From the NCBI RefSeq assembly GCF_027921765.1, contig NZ_BSEJ01000007.1, positions 124,001 through 188,000 on the forward strand: a stretch of 64,000 bases of DNA. Reading direction: 5' to 3'. Shown in pieces: positions 41,812-51,093 of this stretch (the first letter of the stretch is position 1; every line of letters starts with the position of its first letter). The notes beneath the pieces are model-generated. The model was not told the origin of the DNA, searched no databases, and worked only from the letters and a program-made list of their open reading frames with translations. A program made the translations under genes and the position numbers. Origin of the DNA: Microbacterium barkeri. GTDB taxonomy: Bacteria > Actinomycetota > Actinomycetes > Actinomycetales > Microbacteriaceae.

Positions 41812-42213
41812 CCTTCCAGCCTCGCATATGCCCGCGCGAGCCGGATCACGCGCGTGCGCGGCCATCCGCCGTCACCTGCCAGAGCCGCAGCCATCCGCCG
41901 TTCCTGGAATCGGACCGTCGGTGCACATGTCGCCCCCTGAGCACGACACGCGCACACCAGCCCGACCGATCCGAATCCGGACGCGCCCGCGGCCAGCGCC
42001 GCGGCCATCCGCCGTTCCTGAAATCGGACCGGCGGTGCACATGCCGCCCCGTGAGCATGACACGCGCACACCAGCCCCACCGATCCGAATCCGGACACCG
42101 CATACCGGCGCCGCGGCCATCCGGCGCCGCGACCCACCCCGCCCCGGCGGGCCACCCCGCAGACGCACGAAGGGCGCCCCTCCGAAGAGGGGCGCCCTTG
42201 CGACGGTCGGCGC
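41812..42213. repeat. Intergenic 92-bp direct repeat pair with 114-bp period, plus terminator
   Basis: A 92-bp sequence at 41891-41982 recurs at 42005-42096 with a few substitutions (114-bp offset). Each copy starts CCATCCGCCGTTCCTG, contains GGTGCACATG and ends CCGAATCCGGAC. A partial third start, GCCATCCGGCGCCGCG, follows at 42116. No plausible gene covers it. It may be a duplicated intergenic element or an RNA gene cluster. Confidence 0.6.
42170..42199. terminator. Intrinsic terminator-like hairpin downstream of der
   Basis: AAGGGCGCCCCTC (42170-42182) pairs perfectly with GAGGGGCGCCCTT (42187-42199) around a CGAA tetraloop. It lies 15 bp beyond the der stop in the direction of transcription. 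No long T-run follows, as is common in this group. Confidence 0.75.
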
Positions 42214-43740
42214 CTATCGGCGCTGGCGCTTCTCGCGCACGCGCATGTTGATGACGATCGGCGTGCCCTCGAAGCCGTACAGCTCGCGCAGGCGTCGCTG
42301 CACGAAGCGGCGGTAGCCCGGGTCGAGGAAGCCGGTCGTGAAGAGCACGAAGGTCGGCGGACGCGTGCCCGCCTGCGTGCCGAACAGGATGCGCGGCTGC
42401 TTGCCGCCTCGGAGCGGGTGCGGGTGCTCCGCGACGAGCTCCGTGATGAACGCGTTGAACTTGCCGGTCGGGATGCGCTGGTCCCACGACTCGAGCGCCT
42501 GCTCGAGGGCGGGCACGAGCTTGTCGAGACGACGGCCGGTCTTCGCCGAGATGTTCACGCGCGGCGCCCACGCGACGTGCGCGAGGTCCTGCTCGATCTC
42601 GCGCTCGAGGTAACGGCGGCGATCCTGGTTGATCATCTCGGGGCTGTCGAGCATGTCCCACTTGTTGAACGCGAGCACGAGCGCGCGCCCCGACTCGAGC
42701 ACGAGGTCGATGATGCGCACGTCCTGCTCGCTGATCGGCTGGGTCACGTCGAGCACGACGACCGCGACCTCCGCCTTCTCGAGCGCGGCCGAGGTGCGCA
42801 GCGAGGCGTAGAAGTCCGCGCCCTGCTGCATGTGCACCCGGCGGCGGATGCCCGCGGTGTCGACGAGACGCCACAGCTTGCCGCCGAGCTCCACGACCTC
42901 GTCCACGGGGTCGCGCGTCGTGCCCGCCAGGTCGTTGACGACCACGCGCTCCTCGCCGGCCGCCTTGTTGAGCAGCGACGACTTGCCGACGTTGGGGCGG
43001 CCGAGGATGGCCACACGACGCGGCCCGCCGATCTCGTGCTTGGCGACGGCCGACACGTCGGGCGTCTTCGCGAGCACGGCGTCGAGCAGGTCCGCGACGC
43101 CCCGGCCGTGGATGGCCGAGACCGGGTGCGGCTCGCCGAGGCCCAGGTTCCACAGGGCGGCGGCCTCGGGCTCGTGGCGCGCGTCGTCGACCTTGTTCGC
43201 GACGAGGAAGACGGGCTTCGACGTCTTGCGCAGCAGGCGGACGACGTGCTCGTCGGTCGAGGTCGCGCCCACCGTCGCGTCCACGACGAAGAGGATGACG
43301 TCGGCCAGCTCGATCGCGACCTCCGACTGCAGGGCGACCGACCGGTCGATGCCCTTCGCGTCGGGCTCCCATCCGCCCGTGTCGACGAGCGAGAACCGAC
43401 GGCCGAGCCATTCGGCCTTGTAGGTCACGCGGTCGCGCGTGACGCCCGGCGTGTCCTCGACGACGGCCTCGCGGCGGCCGAGGATCCGGTTGACGAGCGC
43501 CGACTTGCCGACGTTCGGGCGGCCGACGATCGCGATGACCGGCAGCGCCGGAAGGTACTCGATCCCGTCGCCCTCGTCGTACAGGCCGGCGAGCAGCGCC
43601 GCGTCCTCGTCGTCGAGCTCGTAGTCCTCGAGGCTCGCGCGCAGGGTCTCCGCGCGGCGCTCGACGAGCTCCTCGTCGAGCTCCGCGAGCTTCTCGGCGA
43701 GCCGGTCCGGCTCGCCCTCGTACTCGTTCTCAGCGGCCAT
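42214..43740 (-). CDS. der: Ribosome biogenesis GTPase Der (EngA)
   Basis: A 508-aa double-GTPase. G domain 1 starts near 68 ([37 protein letters not shown]) and G domain 2 near 244 ([39 protein letters not shown]). A C-terminal KH-like domain ends [14 protein letters not shown] 65-residue acidic N-terminal extension ([16 protein letters not shown]) precedes the first domain, as in other actinobacteria. Der is needed for 50S subunit maturation. Its ATG lies within the end of cmk (11-bp overlap), so the two are translationally coupled. Confidence 0.95.
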   Translation of the reverse strand: MAAENEYEGEPDRLAEKLAELDEELVERRAETLRASLEDYELDDEDAALLAGLYDEGDGIEYLPALPVIAIVGRPNVGKSALVNRILGRREAVVEDTPGVTRDRVTYKAEWLGRRFSLVDTGGWEPDAKGIDRSVALQSEVAIELADVILFVVDATVGATSTDEHVVRLLRKTSKPVFLVANKVDDARHEPEAAALWNLGLGEPHPVSAIHGRGVADLLDAVLAKTPDVSAVAKHEIGGPRRVAILGRPNVGKSSLLNKAAGEERVVVNDLAGTTRDPVDEVVELGGKLWRLVDTAGIRRRVHMQQGADFYASLRTSAALEKAEVAVVVLDVTQPISEQDVRIIDLVLESGRALVLAFNKWDMLDSPEMINQDRRRYLEREIEQDLAHVAWAPRVNISAKTGRRLDKLVPALEQALESWDQRIPTGKFNAFITELVAEHPHPLRGGKQPRILFGTQAGTRPPTFVLFTTGFLDPGYRRFVQRRLRELYGFEGTPIVINMRVREKRQRR

Positions 43741-44413
43741 CCCGGCCTCCCGTCTTCTCGTCGATCACCGCGAGCACGGCGGCGACGCTCTGGTCGAAAT
43801 CCAAGTCGGTCGTGTCGACGACGTCCACCCCGGGCGCGGCGTGGAGGAAGTCGACGACCTTGCTGTCTGACGCGTCGCGCTTGCGCATCGCCTCCGCCAC
43901 GGCAGCGGTGTCGGGGTCGCCGAGCTCGGCCGACCTCCGTGCCGCGCGCACGTCGGGGTGGGCCGTGAGCAGGATGCGCACGGGCGCGTCAGGCGCGACG
44001 ACGGTCGTGATATCGCGCCCCTCGACGACGACGCCTGGGAGCCCCGACTCCGCCACGAGCGCGCGGAAGAGCGCGTTGACCTTCTCCCGCACCGGCAGCA
44101 CGCGCGCGACACCGCTCACGGCGGCAGAGGTCTCGGGCGTGCGGATGGCCTGGGTCACGTCGGTCTCGCCCACGCGGATGGTCCGCACATCGGGATCGAG
44201 GGAGACCACGGGCTCGAAGGTCTCGAACGCCGCGAGGACCGCGTCGGCGTCGTCGGTCGAGGCGCCGGCGGCGAGCACGTGCCATGCGAGGGCGCGGTAC
44301 ACCGACCCGGTGTCGAGGTAGCCGTAGCCGAGACGCCGGGCGCTCTCCTTGGAGACGCTCGACTTGCCCGCGCCCGCGGGGCCGTCGATGCCGATGAAGA
44401 AGGGTTCAGTCAC
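43730..44413 (-). CDS. cmk: Cytidylate kinase
   Basis: A 227-aa (d)CMP kinase. The P-loop is [15 protein letters not shown], followed by [16 protein letters not shown], the [20 protein letters not shown] segment with RD for phosphate and base binding, and [11 protein letters not shown] in the lid. It phosphorylates CMP and dCMP with ATP. GTG 44413 is preferred because it overlaps the tyrA stop (GTGACTGA); a TTG at 44425 would add four residues. It overlaps der by 11 bp. Confidence 0.93.
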   Translation of the reverse strand: MTEPFFIGIDGPAGAGKSSVSKESARRLGYGYLDTGSVYRALAWHVLAAGASTDDADAVLAAFETFEPVVSLDPDVRTIRVGETDVTQAIRTPETSAAVSGVARVLPVREKVNALFRALVAESGLPGVVVEGRDITTVVAPDAPVRILLTAHPDVRAARRSAELGDPDTAAVAEAMRKRDASDSKVVDFLHAAPGVDVVDTTDLDFDQSVAAVLAVIDEKTGGRDGR

Positions 44414-45557
44414 TGGTGCTCGCAATCCGCCAGCCGCGGGACTCGAGGCCCTCCACGGCGGCGCTCAGGATGGCCGGGTCGACCGCGATCTCCGCGAGGC
44501 CGAGCGGGGCCCCCGGAGAGTGCTCGAGTCGGAAGTCCTCGACGTTCACGCCGAGTTCGCCGAGATCGCCGAACAGCCGGCCGAGCTGGCCCGCCACGTC
44601 GTCGACCATGACGACGAGCGACTCGAAGCGTCGGCGCTGGCCGTGCTTGCCCGGCAGGCGCTCCACGCCGACATTGCCGCGGCGGATGGTCTCGGCGATC
44701 GCGCGACGGGCGCCCGGGACGTCAGGGGCGCGGAGGGCCTCCGCGGCCGCCGCGAGATCCGCGGCGAGCGCGTCGAGCGCCTCGACGACGGGCTCGGCGT
44801 TCGCGCTGAGGATCTGCACCCACAGCTCGGGCGCCGAGTGCGCGATGCGCGTGGTGTCGCGCACGCCCTGCCCGGCGAGGCTCAGCGAGAGGTCGGGGGC
44901 GTCCGCGAAGCGCGCCGCGAGCAGGGACGCGACGACCTGGGGCACGTGCGACACGAGCGCCACCGAGCGGTCGTGCTCCTCGGGCGTCATCTCGACCGGC
45001 ACGGCGCCGAGGTCGAGCGCGAGGGCCTCGATGCGCGCGAGGTCGGCCGCGGGCGTCTCGCCGTCGCGGCAGATCACCCACGGGCGCCCGGTGAAGATGT
45101 CGGCGCGCGCGGAGATCGCCCCGCCGCGCTCGCGACCGGCCATGGGATGCGAGCCGATGTAGTGCGTGAGGTCGACGCCGCGGGCGCGCAGGGACCGCAG
45201 CGGCTCGAGCTTGACCGATGCGACATCCGTGACGACCGCGCGCGGGAAGCGCGCGAGCTCCGACGCGACGACGTCGGCGACGACGTCCGGCGGAACGCAC
45301 ACGACGACGATCGCGGGGTCGTCGTCATCCGCAGCGGGGCGACCCGCCCCGTAGTCCACCGCGAGCCGCAGCTGCGACGGCGAGGTGTCGGCGAGCGCGA
45401 CGTCGACGCCGTGCTGCGTGAGCGCGTGCCCGATGCTCGCGCCGAGGAGGCCGGATCCGACGACGCGGACGGTGCCCGTGACGCGCGCGGCCCGGCCGCT
45501 CACGGTCGTCGGAGCGGCGTCGGACACGACGCCGCTCGGCATGCCGCTCTCGCTCAC
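44406..45557 (-). CDS. tyrA: Prephenate dehydrogenase with C-terminal ACT domain
   Basis: A 383-aa enzyme. The Rossmann motif is RVVGSGLLGASIGHALTQHG, and the prephenate-binding region contains GSHPMAGRERGG and LVSHVPQVVASLLAA. The C-terminus (about 305-383) is an ACT regulatory domain (VMVDDVAGQLGRLFGDLGEL). It oxidatively decarboxylates prephenate to 4-hydroxyphenylpyruvate in tyrosine synthesis and is likely feedback-regulated by tyrosine through the ACT domain. GTG 45557 overlaps the rluB stop as GTGA. It is the middle gene of the rluB-tyrA-cmk-der run. Confidence 0.93.
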   Translation of the reverse strand: MSESGMPSGVVSDAAPTTVSGRAARVTGTVRVVGSGLLGASIGHALTQHGVDVALADTSPSQLRLAVDYGAGRPAADDDDPAIVVVCVPPDVVADVVASELARFPRAVVTDVASVKLEPLRSLRARGVDLTHYIGSHPMAGRERGGAISARADIFTGRPWVICRDGETPAADLARIEALALDLGAVPVEMTPEEHDRSVALVSHVPQVVASLLAARFADAPDLSLSLAGQGVRDTTRIAHSAPELWVQILSANAEPVVEALDALAADLAAAAEALRAPDVPGARRAIAETIRRGNVGVERLPGKHGQRRRFESLVVMVDDVAGQLGRLFGDLGELGVNVEDFRLEHSPGAPLGLAEIAVDPAILSAAVEGLESRGWRIASTSD

Positions 45558-46351
45558 GAGGTCTCCTGCTCCTCCGATGCCGGACTCTCGACGCCATCGG
45601 CGGGCGGAGCATCCGTCTCACGGCGCGACAGGGTCAGCAGCGCGCCACGCTCCACTTTAGTCAGCTCGCGGGTCTGGCCCACTGGGAGGGTTCCCAGGTG
45701 CAGGGGCCCGAACTGGCGGCGCACGAGCTCGAGAACCGGATGGCCGACCGCCGCCATCATGCGGCGCACGATCCGGTTGCGCCCCGAGTGCAGGGTGAGC
45801 TCGACGAGGCTCGAGTCGCCCGAGGTGTCGAGCAGGCGGGCCTTGTCGGCGGCGATCGGGCCATCCTCGAGCTCGATGCCGCGCGTGAGCTTCGCGATCG
45901 TCTGCGGCGTCACCCGCCCCTCGACCTTCGCGATGTAGACCTTCGTGACGCCGAAGCTCGGGTGGGCGAGCACGTGGGCGAGCTCGCCGTCGTTGGTCAG
46001 GACGAGCAGGCCGCTCGTGTCGGCGTCGAGCCGGCCGACGTTGTAGAGGCGCTCCTCCCACTCGCGCGTGAAGCGGCGCAGGTCGGTGCGGCCGCGGTCG
46101 TCCTTCATGGTGCTCACGACGCCCGTGGGCTTGTTGAGCATGACGTACCGCTTCGTCGTGTCGAGCTGAACGGCCGTCCCGTCGACGTCGACGAGGTCCT
46201 TCTCGGGGTCGATGCGCGTGCCGAGCTCGGTGACGACGGTGCCGTTGACGCGCACGCGCCCTTCGACGATGAGCTGCTCCGAGACACGGCGGGATGCCAC
46301 ACCGGCGTTCGCGAGCACCTTCTGCAGGCGGATGCCCTCAGCCTCTGTCAT
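45554..46351 (-). CDS. rluB: Pseudouridine synthase RluB family
   Basis: A 265-aa enzyme with an N-terminal S4 domain (RLQKVLANAGVASRRVSEQL) and the RsuA/RluB catalytic domain: VMLNKPTGVVST, VGRLDADTSGLLVLTNDG with the catalytic Asp in RLDADTSG, and GRNRIVRRMMAAVGHPV. It isomerises uridine in 23S rRNA, around position 2605 by homology. ATG 46351. A 204-bp gap with palindromes separates it from scpB; the downstream tyrA is coupled by GTGA. Confidence 0.92.
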   Translation of the reverse strand: MTEAEGIRLQKVLANAGVASRRVSEQLIVEGRVRVNGTVVTELGTRIDPEKDLVDVDGTAVQLDTTKRYVMLNKPTGVVSTMKDDRGRTDLRRFTREWEERLYNVGRLDADTSGLLVLTNDGELAHVLAHPSFGVTKVYIAKVEGRVTPQTIAKLTRGIELEDGPIAADKARLLDTSGDSSLVELTLHSGRNRIVRRMMAAVGHPVLELVRRQFGPLHLGTLPVGQTRELTKVERGALLTLSRRETDAPPADGVESPASEEQETS

Positions 46352-46377
46352 GCGCTGTTCCTCTTCTTCCTCTTCGC

Positions 46378-46530
46378 ATGTCTCACGCGCGGCGGAAATA
46401 CCCCGGCCTTTCCCGCGACGCGTGAGACATCAGTGCGTCGTGCGCCGCCCCGTGTCTCGCTTCCCGCTGGAATCATGCCGCGTTTCCGGCGGGAAGTGAG
46501 ACATGTGTCGTCTCCGGCCGGAGAAGAGAC
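46378..46530. repeat. Three consecutive inverted repeats with GTCTC/GAGAC ends between rluB and scpB
   Basis: Repeat 1: ATGTCTCACGCG (46378-46389) with CGCGTGAGACAT (46419-46430), stem extended imperfectly inwards. Repeat 2: TGTCTCGCTTCCCGC (46453-46467) with GCGGGAAGTGAGACA (46489-46503), one mismatch. Repeat 3: TCTCCGGCCGGAGA (46511-46524) is a perfect palindrome bounded by GTC and GAGAC. All three share GTCTC-type outer ends. They resemble a short REP-like or MITE-like family rather than terminators. Confidence 0.7.
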
Positions 46531-46555
46531 AGACGACGGGGCGGGCCGTTCGTCC

Positions 46556-47158
46556 TCATGCGGTGAGCTCGTCGAACCCGTCGGCGCCGTCATCGAGCAG
46601 CGGCGAGATCGGCGGCAGCCCGTCGAGCGAGTTGATCCCGAGCTGCTGCAGCAGCAGGTCGGTCGTGCCGTAGTTGACCGCGCCCGTCTCCGGGTCGGCA
46701 TAGAGCTCGGTGATGAGCCCGCGCGCGAGCAGCGTCCGCACGACGGAGTCGACGTTCACCGCACGGATGGACGCCACCTGCGAGCGCGTCACGGGCTGCT
46801 TGTAGGCGATCACCGCGAGCGTCTCGAGCGCGGCCTGGGAGAGCCTCGCCGGCGCCTGGCCTCCGACGAAGTCCGCGACGAGGTCGTCGAACTGCTCGCG
46901 CACGTAGAACCGCCATCCGCCGCCGACCTCGCGCAGCTCGAATCCGCGCACAGGGCCGCCCGCTGCGCCGTCGTAGTCCGCGACGAGCGTCTCGATCGCC
47001 TGGCGCACGGCGGGCACGGGCGCCCCCACTGCCGTCGCGAGGCTCACGACGCTGAGCGGCTCGTCGGCGATCATCAGCACGGCCTCGAGACGCTGCGTCA
47101 CGGTGCCGCCCGCCGGCGCGTCGACGCGCTCCGCCGTCTCCGTCTGCTCGTCGCTCAT
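46556..47158 (-). CDS. scpB: Segregation and condensation protein B
   Basis: A 200-aa protein with the two winged helices of ScpB: RLEAVLMIADEPLSVVSLAT in the first and AALETLAVIAYKQPVTRSQV, SVVRTLLARGLITELYADPE in the second. ScpB forms a complex with ScpA and SMC that organises the chromosome. ATG 47158 lies 45 bp after the scpA stop. The acidic tail (LDDGADGFDELTA) is disordered. Confidence 0.92.
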   Translation of the reverse strand: MSDEQTETAERVDAPAGGTVTQRLEAVLMIADEPLSVVSLATAVGAPVPAVRQAIETLVADYDGAAGGPVRGFELREVGGGWRFYVREQFDDLVADFVGGQAPARLSQAALETLAVIAYKQPVTRSQVASIRAVNVDSVVRTLLARGLITELYADPETGAVNYGTTDLLLQQLGINSLDGLPPISPLLDDGADGFDELTA

Positions 47159-47203
47159 CCTCGCCCTCCTGCCTCGGCCATCCGCTTCCGTCCTGCTCCG
47201 CGC

Positions 47204-48079
47204 TCAGCGGTCATAGTCGGCCCCCAGACTCGCCAGCATCTCATCCGACCACTGCTCGGATGTCCAGGTGAGGGTGAGCTCGCCGAGCGGCTCGAGCTGC
47301 TCGAAGCTGATGGCCGCATGCCGGTAGAGCTCGAGGACCGCGAGGAACCGCGCCACGACGACGCCGATCTGATCGACCCCCGCGACGAGCTCCCGGAAGC
47401 TCATCTTCTCGCGGGAGCGCAGCTGCGTGACGACGATCGCGGCCTGCTCGCGGATGGACACGAGCGGCGCGTGCAGGTGGTCCAGCCCGACATGGGGAAG
47501 GGCCTTCGGGGCGAACGCGAGCATCGCGAGCGCCGCGAACTCCTCCTTCGTGAGCGTCCAGATGAGCTCCGGGGTCTTCGCGCGATGCTTCTCCTCGAGC
47601 GGCACGGCGCGTGCGTGGCGCCCGTCCTCGGCCTGCAGACGCGCCCGGAACCATCCGGACGCCTCCTTGAACGCGCGGTACTGCAGCAGACGGGCGAAGA
47701 GCAGATCGCGCGCCTCGAGCAGCGCGACCGACTCGGCGTCGACGAGCTCGCCCTGCGGAAGGAGCCCCGCGACCTTCATGTCGAGCAGCGTCGCGGCGAC
47801 GACGAGGAACTCGCTGGCCTGGTCGAGGTCCTCCTCGGGCCCGAGATCGCGCAGATACGCGATGAACTCGTCGGTGACCCTGCTCAGCGCGATCTCGGTG
47901 ATGTCGAGCTCGTGCTTCGAGATGAGGGTCAGCAGGAGGTCGAACGGCCCGTCGAAGTTCCCGAGCGAGACGCGGAAGCCGCCGCCTCCGTCCTGCTCCG
48001 CGGCCCCGGCCGGGTCTGCCTCCTCCGCGCGCGGGGCGAGCGGAGTCTCGTCGTGCGCCGCGTCAGGCGACGGCGCCAC
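47204..48079 (-). CDS. scpA: Segregation and condensation protein A
   Basis: A 291-aa kleisin. After a 35-residue low-complexity N-terminus come RVSLGNFDGPFDLLLTLISK, the SMC-binding helical domain (ELDITEIALSRVTDEFIAYL), and a C-terminal winged helix (about 215-285, VVVARFLAVLELYRHAAISF). It bridges SMC heads. GTG 48079 overlaps the parA stop by 17 bp, which couples translation of ParA and ScpA. This order, parA-scpA-scpB, is conserved in actinobacteria. Confidence 0.92.
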   Translation of the reverse strand: MAPSPDAAHDETPLAPRAEEADPAGAAEQDGGGGFRVSLGNFDGPFDLLLTLISKHELDITEIALSRVTDEFIAYLRDLGPEEDLDQASEFLVVAATLLDMKVAGLLPQGELVDAESVALLEARDLLFARLLQYRAFKEASGWFRARLQAEDGRHARAVPLEEKHRAKTPELIWTLTKEEFAALAMLAFAPKALPHVGLDHLHAPLVSIREQAAIVVTQLRSREKMSFRELVAGVDQIGVVVARFLAVLELYRHAAISFEQLEPLGELTLTWTSEQWSDEMLASLGADYDR

Positions 48080-48929
48080 GGGCCACCAGCTCCCGTGCCA
48101 GCCGGAGGTAGGCCTGAGCCGCCGGGTGCTCGGGTGCGAACTCCGTGATGGGCACGCCCGACACCGACGCGTCGGGGAACTTCACGGTGCGGCCGATGAC
48201 CGTCTCGAGCACCTTGTCGCCGAACGCCTCGACGATGCGGTCGAGCACCTCGCGCGAGTGCAGCGTGCGGGAGTCGTACATGGTCGCGAGAAGCCCGTCG
48301 AGCTCGATCGCCGGGTTCAGGCGGTCGCGCACCTTGTCGATCGTCTCGATGAGGAGCGCGACGCCGCGCAGGGCGAAGAACTCGCACTCGAGCGGGATGA
48401 GCACACCGTGCGCCGCCGTGAGCGCGTTCACGGTGAGGATGCCGAGCGAGGGCTGGCAGTCGACGAGGATGACGTCGTACTCGTTCGCGATGCCGCGGAG
48501 CACGCGCGCGAGGATCATCTCGCGGGCGACCTCGTTCACGAGGTGCACCTCGGCCGCCGACAGGTCGATGTTCGCGGGGATGATGTCGAGCCCCTCGACC
48601 GCGGTGTGGACGATCGCCTCGTGCGCGTCGCGCTTGGGCTCGAGAAGCAGGTCGTAGATGGTCGTCACGTCGTGCGTCTGCACGCCGAGGCCCGCCGACA
48701 GGGCGCCCTGCGGATCGAAGTCCACGGCGAGCACCTTGCGCCCGTACTCTGCGAGCGAGGCCGCGAGGTTGATCGTCGTGGTCGTCTTGCCGACGCCGCC
48801 CTTCTGGTTGCAGAGCGCGATGATCCGGGCAGGGCCGTGGCTGTCGAGCTTCGGCGGCGTCGGGAACCCCTGGTACGGACGACCGGTCGGGCCGATCGGT
48901 CTCTCGTCCTGCTGGGCCTTGCGCGCCAC
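48063..48929 (-). CDS. ParA family chromosome partitioning ATPase
   Basis: A 288-aa deviant-Walker ATPase. The P-loop is CNQKGGVGKTTTTINLAASL, switch regions are FDPQGALSAG and VDCQPSLGILTVNAL, and IPLECEFFALRGVALL follows. ParA ATPases bind DNA cooperatively and move ParB-bound cargo. This copy is paired with scpA/scpB rather than parB, so it is the second chromosomal ParA common in actinobacteria. GTG 48929 with AGGGG upstream is chosen over upstream alternatives. Confidence 0.9.
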   Translation of the reverse strand: MARKAQQDERPIGPTGRPYQGFPTPPKLDSHGPARIIALCNQKGGVGKTTTTINLAASLAEYGRKVLAVDFDPQGALSAGLGVQTHDVTTIYDLLLEPKRDAHEAIVHTAVEGLDIIPANIDLSAAEVHLVNEVAREMILARVLRGIANEYDVILVDCQPSLGILTVNALTAAHGVLIPLECEFFALRGVALLIETIDKVRDRLNPAIELDGLLATMYDSRTLHSREVLDRIVEAFGDKVLETVIGRTVKFPDASVSGVPITEFAPEHPAAQAYLRLARELVARGAVA

Positions 48930-49063
48930 CGAATCCCCTGCTCTCACTGTCCTGGTTGGTCTCGATACGACCTGTCCGAGTCTAATCGCCCTCTCTCCCG
49001 ACCCGGTGAGCCGACGCCGCGGGTCGGGGTCGCCGGTGCCCGGGCCCCTTCCCGCGGCGCGTG

Positions 49064-50419
49064 TCAGGCGCCGCGGAGCGCGTTGACGGGCTCGACGCGC
49101 GCGGCACGACGCGCCGGGTACCAGCCCGAGAGCCATCCGACGACCGCGCCGAGCACGACGCCGGCGCAGGCGACGAGCGGGTCGACCACGGCCGTCCACT
49201 GCTGTGTCGCGGCCACGACGACGACGGACAGGACCCCGAGCGCGGCCCCGATGAGCCCGCCGAGCAGGCCGATGACGATGGACTCGACCGTGAACTGCGC
49301 GGCGATCTGCCGGCGGGTGGCGCCGAGCGCGCGCCGCAGGCCGATCTCGCCGACCCGTTCCATGACCGACAGGAGCGTGACGTTCGCGATGCCGAGTCCG
49401 CCGGCGAGCAGCGACACCGCGCCGACGATGACGAACACGATGTTGACGTCGGACTGCACCGCATCGCCCAGATCCGATCCGGCGGATGGGGCGCGCACGT
49501 CGAGCGTGTCGGGAGCGTCGGGTGCCAGGGCGAGTGGCGCCTGATCGGCGATCTGGGGCCCCGCCCCCACGGCGATCCGGACGACGGCCTCGGCGGGCGC
49601 GGGCAGCGAGAAGTCGGCGCGCGCGGCGCCGTCGGGGATGATCACGGCATCCCGGAGCTCGCCGCGCGTCTGCGTCTCGCCCACGATGCCGATCACGGCG
49701 TACGCCAGGCCGTCGATGAAGATCGAGGGCTGTCGGTCGACGCGCGCGATGCTGAGACGCTCTGCGGCACGCGCGCCGAGCACGGCCACGCGGTCGCCGC
49801 GGACGTCGTGCCCCTCGTCGAACATGCGCCCCGTGAGCATCTCGCCGCGGACGACGTCGAGCAGCCCGGCCGACGTCGTCATGAGCGGCGGCGGCGCGGT
49901 CGCCGGCGCCGACGGGTCGTTGAGCGGCACGGCCGTGATGGCGGCCTCCTCGAGCGGCACCTCCGAGATGAGAGCCGCCGCCTCGGCGCCCGCCAGCAGC
50001 TCGAGCCGGTCGGGGGCATCCCACGGGATCGTGCCGAGCGCGCCCGTCCGGCCGTCGGGCCCGCTCGACGCCTCGGCAGGAGCGATGGAGACCTGCGTCG
50101 CGGCGACCGCGTCGAACTGGCTCGCGATCTGCGCGGCCGCCGTCTGCGCGAACCCCCAGGTGGCGACGAGGGATCCGATCCCGAGCACGGTGCCGAGGAT
50201 GGTCATGATGAGTCGACCGGGGCGCGACCCGATGTCCGTGGTCGCCTCGAGGAACAGATCGCTCGCCGTGAACCGGTCGGCGCGCGCGACGGGGCGCACG
50301 AGGTCGACCGCGCGCGAGGGTGCGGGGCCGTCGGCAGAGGGGCGCCGCCGGCGCCAGGTCAGCCGACGGCGGCGGGACGGCGACTCCTCGGCCGGCGTCT
50401 CGGTCTCGACGGCGGTCAT
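49064..50419 (-). CDS. ABC transporter permease, MacB/FtsX-like
   Basis: A 451-aa permease. One transmembrane helix (about 70-92, LIMTILGTVLGIGSLVATWG), a large extracytoplasmic domain (about 95-325), then three helices (VNIVFVIVGAVSLLAGGLGI, ESIVIGLLGGLIGAALGVLS, PLVACAGVVLGAVVGWLSGW) form the MacB-type topology. TVLLSVMERVGEIGLRRALGA is the cytoplasmic coupling loop. It works with the ATPase encoded just upstream (ATGA overlap) in export of peptides, toxins or lipoproteins. It is the last gene of the four-gene export operon. Confidence 0.85.
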   Translation of the reverse strand: MTAVETETPAEESPSRRRRLTWRRRRPSADGPAPSRAVDLVRPVARADRFTASDLFLEATTDIGSRPGRLIMTILGTVLGIGSLVATWGFAQTAAAQIASQFDAVAATQVSIAPAEASSGPDGRTGALGTIPWDAPDRLELLAGAEAAALISEVPLEEAAITAVPLNDPSAPATAPPPLMTTSAGLLDVVRGEMLTGRMFDEGHDVRGDRVAVLGARAAERLSIARVDRQPSIFIDGLAYAVIGIVGETQTRGELRDAVIIPDGAARADFSLPAPAEAVVRIAVGAGPQIADQAPLALAPDAPDTLDVRAPSAGSDLGDAVQSDVNIVFVIVGAVSLLAGGLGIANVTLLSVMERVGEIGLRRALGATRRQIAAQFTVESIVIGLLGGLIGAALGVLSVVVVAATQQWTAVVDPLVACAGVVLGAVVGWLSGWYPARRAARVEPVNALRGA

Positions 50420-51093
50420 GCGACCTCGCTCAGCCGGCCGTCGGAGATCCGGATGCTCCGGCGCGCGCGCTCGGCCACGCCCTGGTCATGCGTGATCACG
50501 ACGAGCGTGAGACCGTCGGCGTTGAGCTCCTCGAACAGCTCCATGACCTCGCGCGAGGTCTTCTGGTCGAGGCTGCCGGTCGGCTCGTCCGCGAGGAGCA
50601 GCCGGGGCCCGCTCACGACCGCGCGCGCGACGGCGACGCGCTGCCGCTCGCCGCCCGACAGCGTGCCGGGGAAGAACGACTTGCGGTGCCCCAGCCCGAC
50701 GCGGTCGAGGGCCGCCTCTGCGCGCGCCTCGCGCTCGGCGCGCGGCACGCCGCTGTAGAGCATGGGCATGAGCACGTTGTCGAGCACGGTGCGGCGCGGC
50801 ATGAGGTGGAACGCCTGGAAGACGAAGCCGATGAACTGCGCGCGCACGGCGGCGCGCTCGTCCTCGGTCAGGTCGCCGGTGAGGGCGCCCGCGAGCCGGT
50901 ACTCCCCCACGGTCGGACGATCGAGGAGACCGAGGATGTTCAGCATGGTCGACTTGCCCGAGCCGCTCGGCCCGACGATCGATGCGTACTCGCCCTGCTC
51001 GAGCCGGAGCGATGCGGCCTTGAGCGCCTGCACCTCCGGCGGCCCGGGGAACGAGCGGGTCACGTCGCGCAGCTCGACGATGGGGTCGGTCAC
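50416..51093 (-). CDS. ABC transporter ATP-binding protein, MacB/LolD-like
   Basis: A 225-aa ABC ATPase. Walker A is GPSGSGKST (about 41-49), signature LSGGERQRVAVARAV, Walker B LLLADEPTGSLD and the His switch VITHDQG. The FVFQAFHLMPRRTVLDNV segment is typical of LolD/MacB type ATPases. It powers the adjacent permease; the adaptor-like protein and lipoprotein encoded before it complete the machine. Start overlaps the adaptor stop (ATGA). Confidence 0.88.
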   Translation of the reverse strand: MTDPIVELRDVTRSFPGPPEVQALKAASLRLEQGEYASIVGPSGSGKSTMLNILGLLDRPTVGEYRLAGALTGDLTEDERAAVRAQFIGFVFQAFHLMPRRTVLDNVLMPMLYSGVPRAEREARAEAALDRVGLGHRKSFFPGTLSGGERQRVAVARAVVSGPRLLLADEPTGSLDQKTSREVMELFEELNADGLTLVVITHDQGVAERARRSIRISDGRLSEVA

